Assembly: GCA_019638385.1 (NCBI GenBank)
Contig: JAHBTW010000021.1
Span: 1-64,000, forward strand
DNA length: 64,000 bases
From: Saprospiraceae bacterium
Lineage (GTDB): Bacteria; Bacteroidota; Bacteroidia; Chitinophagales; Saprospiraceae
Direction: 5' to 3'
In this document: positions 25,926-35,087 of the stretch, one piece after another
Layout: each line of letters starts with the position of its first letter
How positions within the stretch are numbered: position 1 is the first letter of the stretch
Made by a program: the position numbers and the translations under genes
The notes under the pieces: model-generated
Database searches by the model: none
What the model was told of the DNA's origin: nothing
The model's input: the letters and a program-made list of their open reading frames with translations, nothing else

Positions 25926-27245
25926 TTACCCTCCGAAGTCGTCGAAAGCGATGTTTTCTTCCGGTACGCCAAGTTCGTCGAGTGTTTTGATGACCGATTG
26001 GTTCATCATAGGCGGGCCGCAGAAGTAGTACTCCACTTCTTCCGGTTCAGGGTGGTTCTTGAGGTATTGCTCGTACAACACCGGCATGATGAACCCGACG
26101 AAGCCGTCGCCTTCCGCGTTGATGTCTGTTTTGGTTTTCCAGTTGTCTTCCGGCAGCGGGTTATCGAGGGCGATGTAGAACTTGAAGTTCGGAAACTCGC
26201 GCTCGATGGCCCTGAAGTCCTCCACATAAAACAACTCGCGGCGCGTACGGCCGCCATACCAGTACGACACTTTGCGGTCGGTGGTTTTGAGCGTATGGAA
26301 GAGATGGAAGAGGTGCGAGCGCAGTGGCGCCATACCTGCTCCGCCACCGATATACACCATTTCGCGTTTCGTAGGCTTAATGAAAAATTCGCCGTAAGGG
26401 CCGGAGATGACCACTTTATCGCCGGGTTTGCGCGTAAATACATAAGAAGAGCACACGCCCGGATTCACGTTCATCCAGCCATTGGCGGCCCGATCCCAGG
26501 GCGGCGTGGCGATGCGGATGTTGAGCATCACGATGTTGCCCTCTGCGGGGTGGTTGGCCATAGAGTAGGCGCGAAACTGCGGCTCATCGTTTTTCATTTT
26601 CAAACCCCACATCTTATACTTGTCCCACTCCGGGCGAAACTCGTCATCTGCCTTGCCCATCGCCGGGTGAGAGGCGATATCAATGCCGGCGAAATCGCAC
26701 TCAATGACCGGCACATCAATCTGAACGTAACCGCCCGACTCAAAATCGAGGTGTTCGCCATCCGGCAATTTCACTATAAATTCTTTGATAAAAGTGGCTA
26801 CATTGTAGTTGGATACCACTTCGCATTCCCACTTCTTGATACCGAAGATTTCTTCCGGCACGCGAATTTGCATGTCTTGCCGCACTTTCACCTGACAGGC
26901 CAGCCGCACATGATCGGCCACATCTTTGCGCGTGAGGTGGTTCATCTCGGTGGGCAGTACGTCGCCGCCGCCGGCATCCACCTGACACTTGCACATGGCA
27001 CAGGTGCCGCCCCCGCCGCAAGCAGAAGGCAGAAACACGTTTTTGTCAGACAAAACCGAAAGCAGCGTGGCGCCGGGCTTCACATACATGGGGTTTTCTT
27101 CATCGCCGTTGATGACGATTTTCACATCGCCCTGCGGCACTAAGCGCTTACGCGCATAGATGAGGATGAAAGATAACCCCAGAATGACTGCGCCGAATAC
27201 GACGATGGCCCAGAGAATATTAATCGGATTGAATAAGAGTATCAT
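25926..27245 (-). CDS. nqrF: Na+-translocating NADH:quinone reductase subunit F
   Basis: The 439-aa NADH-oxidising entry subunit of Na+-NQR. An N-terminal membrane helix (INILWAIVVFGAVILGLSFILIY) is followed by a plant-type 2Fe-2S domain with cysteines C76, C82, C85 and C117. A ferredoxin-reductase-type FAD domain (FRAYSMANHPAEG) and an NADH domain (VYIGGGAGMAPLRSH, YYFCGPPMMNQ) come next. Electrons pass from NADH to FAD to the iron-sulfur centre and then to the other subunits. It is the last gene of the nqrABCDEF operon, 23 bases after nqrE. Confidence 0.97.
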   Translation of the reverse strand: MILLFNPINILWAIVVFGAVILGLSFILIYARKRLVPQGDVKIVINGDEENPMYVKPGATLLSVLSDKNVFLPSACGGGGTCAMCKCQVDAGGGDVLPTEMNHLTRKDVADHVRLACQVKVRQDMQIRVPEEIFGIKKWECEVVSNYNVATFIKEFIVKLPDGEHLDFESGGYVQIDVPVIECDFAGIDIASHPAMGKADDEFRPEWDKYKMWGLKMKNDEPQFRAYSMANHPAEGNIVMLNIRIATPPWDRAANGWMNVNPGVCSSYVFTRKPGDKVVISGPYGEFFIKPTKREMVYIGGGAGMAPLRSHLFHLFHTLKTTDRKVSYWYGGRTRRELFYVEDFRAIEREFPNFKFYIALDNPLPEDNWKTKTDINAEGDGFVGFIMPVLYEQYLKNHPEPEEVEYYFCGPPMMNQSVIKTLDELGVPEENIAFDDFGG

Positions 27246-27268
27246 AGCGGGATACGATTAGTTGTGAT

Positions 27269-27889
27269 TTAATTGCCCGGTACGGCAGCGGCCAGCTCTG
27301 CGGGGTTAATACCCATAAGGCTCATAAACGCAATGCCCATCAGCCCGGTGAGAATGAAGGCCATGCCCAGTCCGCGCAGGGCAGGCGGCACATTGGAGTA
27401 TTTGATCTTCTCGCGGATGGCAGCCAGCGCCACCACGGCCAGGAACCAGCCCAGCCCGCCGCCCAAGCCGAACGTAACGGATTCGGCGAGGTTGTATTCG
27501 CGTGCCACCATAAACAAGGCGCCGCCGAGGATGGCACAGTTTACTGTGATGAGCGGAAGAAATATTCCCAGCGCGTTATACAGCGAAGGCGAAATCTTTT
27601 CCACCACCATTTCTACCAATTGCACCATAGCGGCAATGGTGGAAATGAACAGGATAAAACGCAGGAAGGTCAGATCGGCGCCGAAAATGCCGCGCTCGGT
27701 GAGCAGGTACTCGTTGAGCAGCCAGTTGATAGGGATGGTAATTCCCAATACAAAGATGACTGCCAGGCCGAGGCCGACGGCTGTTTTTACCGTTTTGGAT
27801 ACCGCCAGAAAAGAGCACATGCCGAGAAAGTAGGCAAGTATCATGTTCTCGATGAAAGCGGCTTTAAGAAAAATATTGAACAGTTCCAT
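27269..27889 (-). CDS. nqrE: Na+-translocating NADH:quinone reductase subunit E
   Basis: A 206-aa integral membrane subunit with six predicted helices, paralogous to NqrD and to RnfA. It begins MELFNIFLKAAFIENMILAYFLGMCSF, with the Cys in LGMCSF that in this family helps hold the iron centre shared with NqrD. The second half repeats the pattern with VNCAILGGALFM. It forms part of the sodium-conducting membrane core. It sits between nqrD (27 bases upstream) and nqrF. Confidence 0.97.
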   Translation of the reverse strand: MELFNIFLKAAFIENMILAYFLGMCSFLAVSKTVKTAVGLGLAVIFVLGITIPINWLLNEYLLTERGIFGADLTFLRFILFISTIAAMVQLVEMVVEKISPSLYNALGIFLPLITVNCAILGGALFMVAREYNLAESVTFGLGGGLGWFLAVVALAAIREKIKYSNVPPALRGLGMAFILTGLMGIAFMSLMGINPAELAAAVPGN

Positions 27890-27916
27890 GTCGGAAAATT
27901 TAGGTCGTTTGCGAAA

Positions 27917-28648
27917 TTAAGATATATCCACCAAGCTCTTGTTGTAAGAGCGATGCACCCATATCAGGATGCCGATGATGAACAACGCGGCTGCGGGCAG
28001 CACCATAAGGCCGTTGTTGGTATAGCCGTACAACAAGCTGCTTTCGTTGGCTGTGTTGATCCAGTATTGAGTCGTTTCATTGCTCGGCCCTATGATGTTC
28101 ATCACAATGGGCGTGCCGGTAAACAGGGTTCCCTTGCCAAACAGTTCGCGGAAAAATGCCACGATGATGAGTATAGCGCCGTAGCCCAAGCCGTTGCCAA
28201 TGCCATCCAAAAACGACTTCCAGGGCTTGTTGGCCATAGCGAAAGCCTCCAGGCGGCCCATGATGATACAGTTGGTAATGATGAGGCCGATGAATACCGA
28301 CAACTGCTTCCACACCGGGTAGCTAAGCGCCTTGAGCGCCAGTTCCACAATGGTTACCAAAGTAGCAACCACAACCAATTGCACGATCATACGCACCTGC
28401 TTGGGAATGTAATTGCGCAGCATCGAGATGGTTACATTCGAGGAAGCCGCCACAAATATCACCGCAATGGACATCACGATGGAGGGCAGCAACTGCGTTG
28501 TAACGGCCAATGCAGAGCATATACCGAGCACCTGTACGGTGATCGGGTTGTTGCTTTGCAGCGGGTCCGTCAGCAGCTTGCGCTCCTTTTTGCCGAACCA
28601 GGGTTCTTTTTCCTGTACGCCTATTGTTTGGGTTGCTGTATCCGCCAT
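27917..28648 (-). CDS. nqrD: Na+-translocating NADH:quinone reductase subunit D
   Basis: A 243-aa membrane subunit paired with NqrE. It has an N-terminal extension of about 35 residues (EKEPWFGKKERKLLTDPLQSN) compared with the Vibrio protein, then the conserved membrane part. Cysteines in LGICSALAVTT and ITNCIIMGRLEAFA fit the intramembrane iron site. Helices alternate as in NqrE with inverted topology. It lies within the operon; a small hairpin sits in the 75-base gap to nqrC. Confidence 0.96.
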   Translation of the reverse strand: MADTATQTIGVQEKEPWFGKKERKLLTDPLQSNNPITVQVLGICSALAVTTQLLPSIVMSIAVIFVAASSNVTISMLRNYIPKQVRMIVQLVVVATLVTIVELALKALSYPVWKQLSVFIGLIITNCIIMGRLEAFAMANKPWKSFLDGIGNGLGYGAILIIVAFFRELFGKGTLFTGTPIVMNIIGPSNETTQYWINTANESSLLYGYTNNGLMVLPAAALFIIGILIWVHRSYNKSLVDIS

Positions 28649-28688
28649 GACGCGTTATTTTTCAGATTAAATGTTAACAATTGAATGC

Positions 28689-28704
28689 CGGGGAAAAAGC
28701 CCCG
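28689..28704 (-). other. Small hairpin between nqrC and nqrD
   Basis: CGGGG/CCCCG with a 6-nt loop (AAAAAG on the plus strand) in the nqrC-nqrD gap. On the minus strand the loop is pyrimidine-rich and no T tract follows the stem, so it is more likely an mRNA-processing or spacing element than a terminator. Confidence 0.35.
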
Positions 28705-28723
28705 CTGTAATGCTGTGCCGGTT

Positions 28724-29449
28724 TTATTTGCCGCCGGCCTGTATTTTTTTGATGTACGGTTCGTAATACTTCAGGCCGCGCCGAAGCATTTCTGTCACCC
28801 CATTGCCGGTGATGGTAGCGCCGGAAATGGCATCCACATCGTGATCTGCATCGGCCACGCCGCCTTTGCGCACGTTGACCGCGACCAATTCGCCTTCATC
28901 ATTGTAGAGTTTTTTACTGACAAACTGTGCCGGGAAACCGGGGTTGTCTTTTATCTCAGCGCCCAGGCCCGGCGTTTCGGCTTTGTGATCGAACGATACG
29001 CCTGCAATGGTGTTCATGTCGGCCTCTACGGCAATGCTACCCCATATTTCATCCCACAGGCCGCTGCCGCGCACCGAAAGAATATAGTATGGATTGCCCT
29101 GGTCATCTTTGTAAATAAAAAGCGGCAGTACCCGGTCGGCTTCCGGTTTTTTCTTTTCCTGCTCCAATTTGATTTGCTCGGCCACACGGCCCTGCACTTC
29201 CTCGCCTTTCATGTTCAGGGCGTGTTGATCTACACGATCTTCAAACAGATCAAGCACTTCCTGATCGCTCATCTCTTTGAGCGGCTTGGGCAGTTTCTTT
29301 TCTACGGCCGTCAGAATAGCGCGTTTGTTGAACACTGCTTCCGCTTTGAGCGCAGCCGGCTCCGTAATGTAAAGCATACCCGCCAGCAGAACCGCCGCGA
29401 GGGTGGTCATGGTGAGTACGAATCGGAGGATATATCCTGTTGAATTCAC
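28724..29449 (-). CDS. nqrC: Na+-translocating NADH:quinone reductase subunit C
   Basis: A 241-aa subunit with one N-terminal membrane helix (ILRFVLTMTTLAAVLLAGMLY) and a periplasmic domain that carries covalent FMN. The attachment threonine is Thr212 in SGATITGNGV, the ApbE flavinylation motif. GLGAEI and the GSGLWDEIWG segment are typical of NqrC. Maturation needs an ApbE flavin transferase, which is not in this window. It lies between nqrB and nqrD. Confidence 0.96.
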   Translation of the reverse strand: MNSTGYILRFVLTMTTLAAVLLAGMLYITEPAALKAEAVFNKRAILTAVEKKLPKPLKEMSDQEVLDLFEDRVDQHALNMKGEEVQGRVAEQIKLEQEKKKPEADRVLPLFIYKDDQGNPYYILSVRGSGLWDEIWGSIAVEADMNTIAGVSFDHKAETPGLGAEIKDNPGFPAQFVSKKLYNDEGELVAVNVRKGGVADADHDVDAISGATITGNGVTEMLRRGLKYYEPYIKKIQAGGK

Positions 29450-29531
29450 GACTTAAATTTTTTATTCATTACCAACATCCGCCGAAGCGGCATGTTCTCA
29501 AAAACGGTTACAATTCATCCCAAACAGCGCC

Positions 29532-30803
29532 TTATGCCTCCGCCGTTGCAGGCTTAGCGCGGCGCTTCATATTTCTCGACACCACCACATGGTCAATGAG
29601 CGGCGCAAATACATTCATAAACAAAATGGCCAGCATCCAGCCCTCCGGATAGGCGGGGTTCAATACCCGCACAATGAGGCCCACGGCGCCGATGAGGAAA
29701 CCGTAAATCCATTTTCCGATATTGGTGGAAGAAGCCGTCACCGGGTCGGTGGCCATGAATGCCATTGCAAACAGGAAGCTGCCCATAGAGAAATGGTAGT
29801 ACCAAGGCACCTGCATGAAGGGCGTATTGCCCCAGCCGTTGAGCAGCAAGCCGGTAAATACTAAGCCCAATACCATAGATACCATGATGCGCCAGGAGGC
29901 AATGCCCGTTGCGATGAGCATCAATGCACCGGCAATGATGAGCGGCTTGCTCGTTTCGCCGATGGAACCGGGGATGCCGCCCCAGAACATTTGCGACGGA
30001 GTGTACACCTGCGTCACAGCTTCCCATCCGCCTTTGGAGGCCAGGGCCATAGGAGTAGCGCCCGTATATCCGTCCATCACGGCGGCCCCTCCTGCGCCGA
30101 ATGTGCTCCAACCGGCGCTATTGAAGAGCGAGTCGAACAAGTGATGCGCCCAACCGTACATTTCGCCCACATACTGCCCGGCAGATTTTTCGATGCCGGA
30201 TATCCACACATCATCGCCGGAGATGTGCCCCGGATACGCGAAGAACACGAATACCCGCGCCAGCAGCGCGATGTTGAGAATGTTCATACCCGTACCCCCG
30301 AAGGCTTCTTTGCCGATGATAACAGCAAACGCTACCGATAGGGCCAGAATCGTGAGCGGCAAATCGGGCGGCATGATGAGCGGAATCAAAGCTCCCGACA
30401 CGAGAAAACCTTCCTCGATGCCGTGCCCTTTTTTGTAGGCGTAATAAAACTCGATGCCCAGACCGACTACATGCGTCACCACAAAAATGGGCAACAACTT
30501 GATGAGGCCGTGAACGAGTTTGAGGTGAAACCCGTCAAACAACCCGGTATGCATTCCCAATGCTGCGAAGTGTTGATGGCCGATGTTGTAAGTGCCGAAC
30601 AGATAACACAGTTGCAGGGCAATCACCACCATCACCATGGTGCGCTTGAGGTCCATGCCGTCGCGAACGTGAACGCCGCTTTTGGTCACATGATTCGGTG
30701 CGAACGCAAAGGTGAAGAAGCCGTCATATAAGGTGTGCAGAAACGGTTGCTTCTTCTTGTCGGGTTCGATTCTGCTGAAAAAATTGAGCAGTTTCTGTTT
30801 CAT
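29532..30803 (-). CDS. nqrB: Na+-translocating NADH:quinone reductase subunit B
   Basis: A 423-aa polytopic subunit that binds covalent FMN at Thr250 (GYTGATPMAL), riboflavin and quinone. The N-terminal HTLYDGFFTFAFAPNHVTKSGVHVRDGMDLKRTM is the standard NqrB opening. The later membrane segments (FGGTGMNILNIALLARVFVFFAYPG, GSFLFAMAFMATDPVTA) also match. It is a central part of the Na+ channel and catalytic core. The gap to nqrA is 40 bases. Confidence 0.97.
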   Translation of the reverse strand: MKQKLLNFFSRIEPDKKKQPFLHTLYDGFFTFAFAPNHVTKSGVHVRDGMDLKRTMVMVVIALQLCYLFGTYNIGHQHFAALGMHTGLFDGFHLKLVHGLIKLLPIFVVTHVVGLGIEFYYAYKKGHGIEEGFLVSGALIPLIMPPDLPLTILALSVAFAVIIGKEAFGGTGMNILNIALLARVFVFFAYPGHISGDDVWISGIEKSAGQYVGEMYGWAHHLFDSLFNSAGWSTFGAGGAAVMDGYTGATPMALASKGGWEAVTQVYTPSQMFWGGIPGSIGETSKPLIIAGALMLIATGIASWRIMVSMVLGLVFTGLLLNGWGNTPFMQVPWYYHFSMGSFLFAMAFMATDPVTASSTNIGKWIYGFLIGAVGLIVRVLNPAYPEGWMLAILFMNVFAPLIDHVVVSRNMKRRAKPATAEA

Positions 30804-30843
30804 ATTATTGTCGTTAGACTTTTTGTATCTCGTTTTGTTACTA

Positions 30844-32487
30844 TCACATTTGCTCTTGCATCATCTCCAGACCGTCGCGGAGGATGTTTTGCAGCGGCTG
30901 TTTCGAGGTGCAGGCAAATTCGCACAGGGCGATGTCTTCTTCACTCATTTCCAAAATGCCCAGCCCTTCCATGCGTTCAATATCGCCGGCAAGAATGGCT
31001 TTGCACAGGTGTTGGGGCAGAACGTCCATCGGCAACACATCCTCGTATTGACCGGTCATGACAAATGCGCGCTGCTCGCCGTGCGTATTGGTATTGGCCT
31101 GAAAAGGCTCTTTGGGGAAAAGGAGATTGCTGAGGTAGGTGCGCGACACCGTGGGGCGGCGATAAGAAGGCGCCAGCCAACCGAACATTTCATAGTCGTC
31201 GCCTTCTTCCAGCACGGTGACCTGATCGTCGAATGCATTGAGGAAACCCGCGCCGTCTTTCTTCGCGCCGGTGAGCACATCGCCGGAAACGATGCGGACA
31301 TTATCGCCGCTTACCCGGCCTTCCAGCAAATCGCCGATGTTGGCGCCGAGCACGGTGTGTACATAACCGGTTTCTTTCAGTTCAGCGCCGGTAAGGGCCA
31401 CCACGCGGGCGGCGTTGTAGCGCTCTTCCACAAACAAAGCGCCGAGGGAAATGACTTCCTGCACGCCGACTACCCACACCTTATCGCCTGAGCGAATCGG
31501 TTGGGTGTGGTGAATTTGCACTCCCACGTTGCCTGCCGGGTGTTTGCCGCGAAACCAGGTTTTTTCCACCCCGGTTGCCTGCGTAAACACAGCAGAGGGC
31601 GCTTTATCGCCGCGCGCATCCAAGCCCAGCCGTACTTTGCCGTTGGTGAGACGAGCCAGCACGTCCAGACCTTTCTGGAACGCAAGCCCCTGACCTTCCA
31701 CCACATAGTTGAGGTCGGGCGCCAGGGGGGCTGTATCGAAAGTGGAGATAAAAATATCGCGGGGCACATCGCCGGGCGCCGGAATGACGTCGAACGGGCG
31801 TTGCCGGAGCAATGCCCATCCGCCGGAATCCATGAGGAAGTTTTGCAATTCTTCCAGGCTGCAATTCGTGGAATCGGGCGGCGTGAGTGTGCGGTACTGC
31901 TGCTCCTTATCGGCCAAAATGATAACTTCCGCAATGGCGCGCTTGGCGGCGCGGTTGACGGCAATCACCTCTCCGCTGACGGGCGCCACGAATTTTACCT
32001 GCGGATTGGTTTTGTCGTGAAACAACGGATCGCCGGCTTTCACTTCATCGCCGACTTCCACTTCCATTTTGGGAATGGGCGATATACCTTTGTAATTGGG
32101 CGGCTGCACGGCATAGGTTTTGACGTGGGCAGAGACGCGTTTGCGCGCCGCTTCTCCTTCCAACAGGATGTCAAAGCCCTTTTTCAGGGAAATGATCGGA
32201 GCGCCGGCCGTGTATTCCGGTTTGGGAGAATCGAAAATTTCGTTGAGGCGTGGATACACGGAGTAGTTTTGCCCGTCTTTGTCCGCTCCGATTTGCCGGG
32301 CTTTTATTCCCAGCAAATTGTCGGACACCTGAATGAGCATGCCCAAAATGAGCAGCGCCACCACCGCCAACAGCGTATAAACCAAGTAATTAGGATTCGA
32401 GCCGGAGGCCGATTGAGCGGCGGCATCTACCCAGGCTGCGCCCGTAAATACGAGCAGAAGGAGGCCCTTGAGTGTTCTTCGTTTCAT
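30844..32487 (-). CDS. nqrA: Na+-translocating NADH:quinone reductase subunit A with N-terminal membrane extension
   Basis: First gene of the operon, 547 aa from ATG 32487 (an alternative ATG lies 12 bases earlier). The C-terminal 450 or so residues are ordinary NqrA, the cytoplasmic subunit near the quinone site, starting at ISLKKGFDILLEGEA (about 99-113). Ahead of it are about 98 extra residues. They comprise a signal-like segment (LKGLLLLVFTGAAWVDAAAQ), a second helix (YLVYTLLAVVALLILGMLIQ), and a short linker rich in charged residues. Ordinary NqrA (about 446 aa in Vibrio) has no such anchor. Two helices in series would still leave the enzyme domain in the cytoplasm. I infer tighter tethering of NqrA to the complex. 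Confidence 0.93.
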   Translation of the reverse strand: MKRRTLKGLLLLVFTGAAWVDAAAQSASGSNPNYLVYTLLAVVALLILGMLIQVSDNLLGIKARQIGADKDGQNYSVYPRLNEIFDSPKPEYTAGAPIISLKKGFDILLEGEAARKRVSAHVKTYAVQPPNYKGISPIPKMEVEVGDEVKAGDPLFHDKTNPQVKFVAPVSGEVIAVNRAAKRAIAEVIILADKEQQYRTLTPPDSTNCSLEELQNFLMDSGGWALLRQRPFDVIPAPGDVPRDIFISTFDTAPLAPDLNYVVEGQGLAFQKGLDVLARLTNGKVRLGLDARGDKAPSAVFTQATGVEKTWFRGKHPAGNVGVQIHHTQPIRSGDKVWVVGVQEVISLGALFVEERYNAARVVALTGAELKETGYVHTVLGANIGDLLEGRVSGDNVRIVSGDVLTGAKKDGAGFLNAFDDQVTVLEEGDDYEMFGWLAPSYRRPTVSRTYLSNLLFPKEPFQANTNTHGEQRAFVMTGQYEDVLPMDVLPQHLCKAILAGDIERMEGLGILEMSEEDIALCEFACTSKQPLQNILRDGLEMMQEQM

Positions 32488-32552
32488 TACTTTTATCATT
32501 GTAGCTTGCCGGATATTTCGCTTTGCCGAACATCCTTTTTTTAAAAGCAGCG

Positions 32553-32560
32553 CAAAGTTA
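32553..32560 (-). promoter_or_regulatory. -7 promoter element for the nqr operon
   Basis: On the minus strand TAACTTTG matches TAnnTTTG, about 65 bases before the nqrA start. No clear -33 element is seen. Confidence 0.5.
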
Positions 32561-32668
32561 TAAACCTTTGGATTATCTAAAAGCAGAATTCCGGATTTGA
32601 TGTTCGTATGTAATAGCTATTTAGATTTGATCTACATAGATAGGACAGGAATGGAATACACCGGACGG

Positions 32669-33253
32669 TCAATCCATAAATACCTCCGTCACATCCACCT
32701 CCAGATTGGGTATGATGGGGGTGGTGGCTATATCGCCCTCAACTTTGGGTTGGAGGCCAATGTAAATGCCTTGTTCATTGAGTTTCCAAACTTGAATGGT
32801 TTTTTCTATGGGTGATACCACCCAGTATTCCAGCACGCCGGCCTCCTGGTAGAGTTCAAATTTGTCCTTCATCTCGGTACGGCTGTTACCCGGCGAGAGG
32901 ATTTCAATAATAAGGTCGGGCGCTCCGTTGCAGCCACGAGCATCCAATTTGGCAGTATCGCAGATGACACAAAGATCGGGCTGCACCACGGTAACGGCAT
33001 CTTTGTCCTCTCGGGTACGTGTGAGGCGCACATCGAAGGGAGCAACATAGACTTTGCAGGGGGTTTTCCACAAAGCGTTGGCGAAGAGCCGTGTAAGCCC
33101 TGTGACAATCTCTTGATGCTTGCGCGAAGGCGCGCCCATCTTACGGATTTTTCCTCGCAGGAGTTCTACACGCTCTTCAAATTTCCAAAGCAGGTAATCA
33201 GCGTATGTATAATTGCCGTTGAGGTCTAATTGATCAAGCGAAGTGATAATCAT
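32669..33253 (-). CDS. Uma2 family (DUF820) endonuclease-fold protein
   Basis: A 194-aa canonical Uma2 protein: YTYADYLLWKFEERVELLRGKI at the start, VVQPDLCVICDTAKL with the catalytic Asp, and APDLIIEILSPGNSRTEMKDKFELYQEAGVLEYWVVSP with the Glu strand, Lys and EYW motif. The PD-(D/E)XK residues are complete, unlike the Uma2-like protein at 19298. Its cellular role is not established. It has its own promoter element and stands between the nqr operon and the divergent lipoprotein gene. Confidence 0.9.
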   Translation of the reverse strand: MIITSLDQLDLNGNYTYADYLLWKFEERVELLRGKIRKMGAPSRKHQEIVTGLTRLFANALWKTPCKVYVAPFDVRLTRTREDKDAVTVVQPDLCVICDTAKLDARGCNGAPDLIIEILSPGNSRTEMKDKFELYQEAGVLEYWVVSPIEKTIQVWKLNEQGIYIGLQPKVEGDIATTPIIPNLEVDVTEVFMD

Positions 33254-33278
33254 AGCCGCAAAATTGATGTGATGCTTG

Positions 33279-33286
33279 CAAAAATA
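33279..33286 (-). promoter_or_regulatory. -7 promoter element for the Uma2 gene
   Basis: On the minus strand TATTTTTG matches TAnnTTTG, 25 bases before the ATG at 33253. Confidence 0.55.
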
Positions 33287-33439
33287 GACATTTTTGATGA
33301 ATGAGGCCGTTTCGGTTTTTTCAATAATACTACTACTTCCTGTTTTTACCCCGCTCTCGTCTTCCTATTCTTGTACTTTCGCACCGGCATGTTTCTTTGC
33401 GCCTGCCCTGATTTTTTTTACACTAAAAATTGGTAAAAC

Positions 33440-33879
33440 ATGAAAACCGTATCGAACCGCCACCTCCCGCTGCTGCTGCTCTTCGCTTTATTGTTGCCGG
33501 CACCGCTTGCACCCAAGCCCCCGCCAACAAGGAAAAAGAGACCGACGCCGATGCCTCCGCCCCGCTGACGATGGAGCAAACGGACGATGGCAAATGGGTC
33601 ATCATGGACAGCCGGAAGACGGCGCTTTATGACGTGTTCCTTTACGACAACGGCCCCGATTACGAAGCCGAAGGGCTGATACGGATAGTGAAAAACGGTA
33701 AAATCGGCTATGCTGATGCCAAGACCTATGCCATCGTTATCGAGCCGCAGTTCGATTGCGCGTTCCCGTTTGAAAACGGCCAAGCCAGGGTCAGCAACCA
33801 ATGCAAAACCGTCAAGGACGGCGAGTACAGCGTGTGGGAAAGCGATGCCTGGCAGTATGTGGATAAACAAGGGCGGTGA
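33440..33879 (+). pseudogene. WG-repeat lipoprotein with a frameshift in the signal peptide
   Basis: ATG 33440 opens a good lipoprotein signal (MKTVSNRHLPLLLLFALLL), but its frame stops soon after in Pro/Arg-rich nonsense. The mature protein, starting at a lipobox-like AGTACTQAP, is in another frame that runs to 33879. Adding one base near 33496 (after TTGTTG) joins the two into LLLAGTACTQAP, a normal lipobox. The mature part includes GLIRIVKNGKIGYADAKT and EPQFDCAFPFENGQARVS, a WG (KWG) repeat unit, ending at about 120 residues. It is either a real mutation or a one-base sequencing error. A TACTTTCG at 33374-33381 may be its promoter. Confidence 0.6.
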
Positions 33880-33926
33880 AAAATCAGGATTGTCAGAACG
33901 AAAATAAACAAACAAAGTAAAAGCTC

Positions 33927-35087
33927 ATGAATGGTGTAGATGACTTTACATCTATCCCCTCCGTAGAGCGTATTACCGCTTTGGAGGAGCCTGTGCTGCG
34001 CAACCTGCAGATCACTCAGAGTTATGCTGACATGTCGGCGGCTATGGCACGGCTTATCAGTCCCGGCGCCAATTGGTGTACTTTTGCCACATGGGCATCT
34101 AAGCAGGCCGGGCAAACCATGCGCGGAGAAGACCTCTTGCGGACTATGGAGCACTGGCTGGGTTCGGAACCTGCCGCCGTGCAAGCCCTGACCGAGATTG
34201 CAGCATTAGCCGGAAAGCGCGCTACTCCAACCGATGTGCGTCACCGATTGTGGAGTGCGCTCGATTTTCCGGGCGCCGTACAGCGGGCTGCCGATTCGGT
34301 GGGCCGGGGAAACCGCAAGGTATATGCAGAAATCGGGCGCGAGTTTGCCCGGTTTTTGGCCGATTTTCCCCCTGGCGCTGAATACGATGCCGCACAGCTC
34401 GATGCTTTTTGCGCGCAGCTTCTTCCGGGTGATCCACCGGAGGGCCAACGCTACTTGCAGCAAGCCTTCAGGCACTACTACTTAGCCCGGTTTGAATCCA
34501 ACCCCAAAGAACGCACCGAGTGGGTGCTGTTGGCTAACCTTGAGATCGGTTGGCACGAACAAACGCGCCTCCAACCGGAAATCACTGCTGCTTTGAATGC
34601 TTCCCTGTCCGAGCCTGCCGCTTTTGCAAGTCGCTTGCTCGATACGCTGTTTCCGGGCCGGGGGCGGCTCATCCAATTAGTCTGGTGGTTTCTTCGCCTC
34701 ACGGGCCGCCGCGCTCGCATGGAAGCTGCCATCCGGCGTTTTTACGACGCCGCCTGCCGCCGGATACGCCTGTTTCTCACCGAACACCTCATGACCTTGT
34801 CATTGCCCGGCGAACGGCTGCGCTTAGGCCGTGACCTGCCACAGGGCTTTGCCGTTTCCCTGCAGCGCCTGAGCAATCCCGAACTCCTGAAGATGATGAA
34901 GGTAGTGGATATCACCCCCGACAGTATGCACTCGACCGGCGCCTCCGACTGGGCTGCGCTGCCTGAACGCATGCACTTCATTGCCGATTTGTTCCGGCGC
35001 TATCACGAACGTACGGAGCTGTTCCAGCAGCCGTTTACCCCCGAACAAACGGCCCGCATCAAGGCCGGCGAGACCCCGCCGGTGTAG
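33927..35087 (+). CDS. Uncharacterised 386-aa helical protein
   Basis: No family recognised. It has no signal peptide or obvious membrane helix apart from a moderately hydrophobic LIQLVWWFLRLTG near residue 250. The composition is strongly helical with many Arg/Glu pairs (RRARMEAAIRRFYDAACRRIRLF) and a C-terminus rich in charged residues (HFIADLFRRYHERTELF). The start is the only suitable ATG, 47 bases after the lipoprotein stop, so the two could be cotranscribed. It stands 273 bases before the GRAS gene. Confidence 0.6.
   Translation: MNGVDDFTSIPSVERITALEEPVLRNLQITQSYADMSAAMARLISPGANWCTFATWASKQAGQTMRGEDLLRTMEHWLGSEPAAVQALTEIAALAGKRATPTDVRHRLWSALDFPGAVQRAADSVGRGNRKVYAEIGREFARFLADFPPGAEYDAAQLDAFCAQLLPGDPPEGQRYLQQAFRHYYLARFESNPKERTEWVLLANLEIGWHEQTRLQPEITAALNASLSEPAAFASRLLDTLFPGRGRLIQLVWWFLRLTGRRARMEAAIRRFYDAACRRIRLFLTEHLMTLSLPGERLRLGRDLPQGFAVSLQRLSNPELLKMMKVVDITPDSMHSTGASDWAALPERMHFIADLFRRYHERTELFQQPFTPEQTARIKAGETPPV

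Noticed and set aside
25866..27143. 425-codon frame antisense to nqrF
   Set aside because: Starts in the shared terminator and mirrors nqrF throughout; His/Phe-rich shadow sequence.
33440..33520. Programmed -1 frameshift in the lipoprotein gene
   Set aside because: No slippery heptamer followed by a clear stem was seen; a simple one-base loss explains the data.
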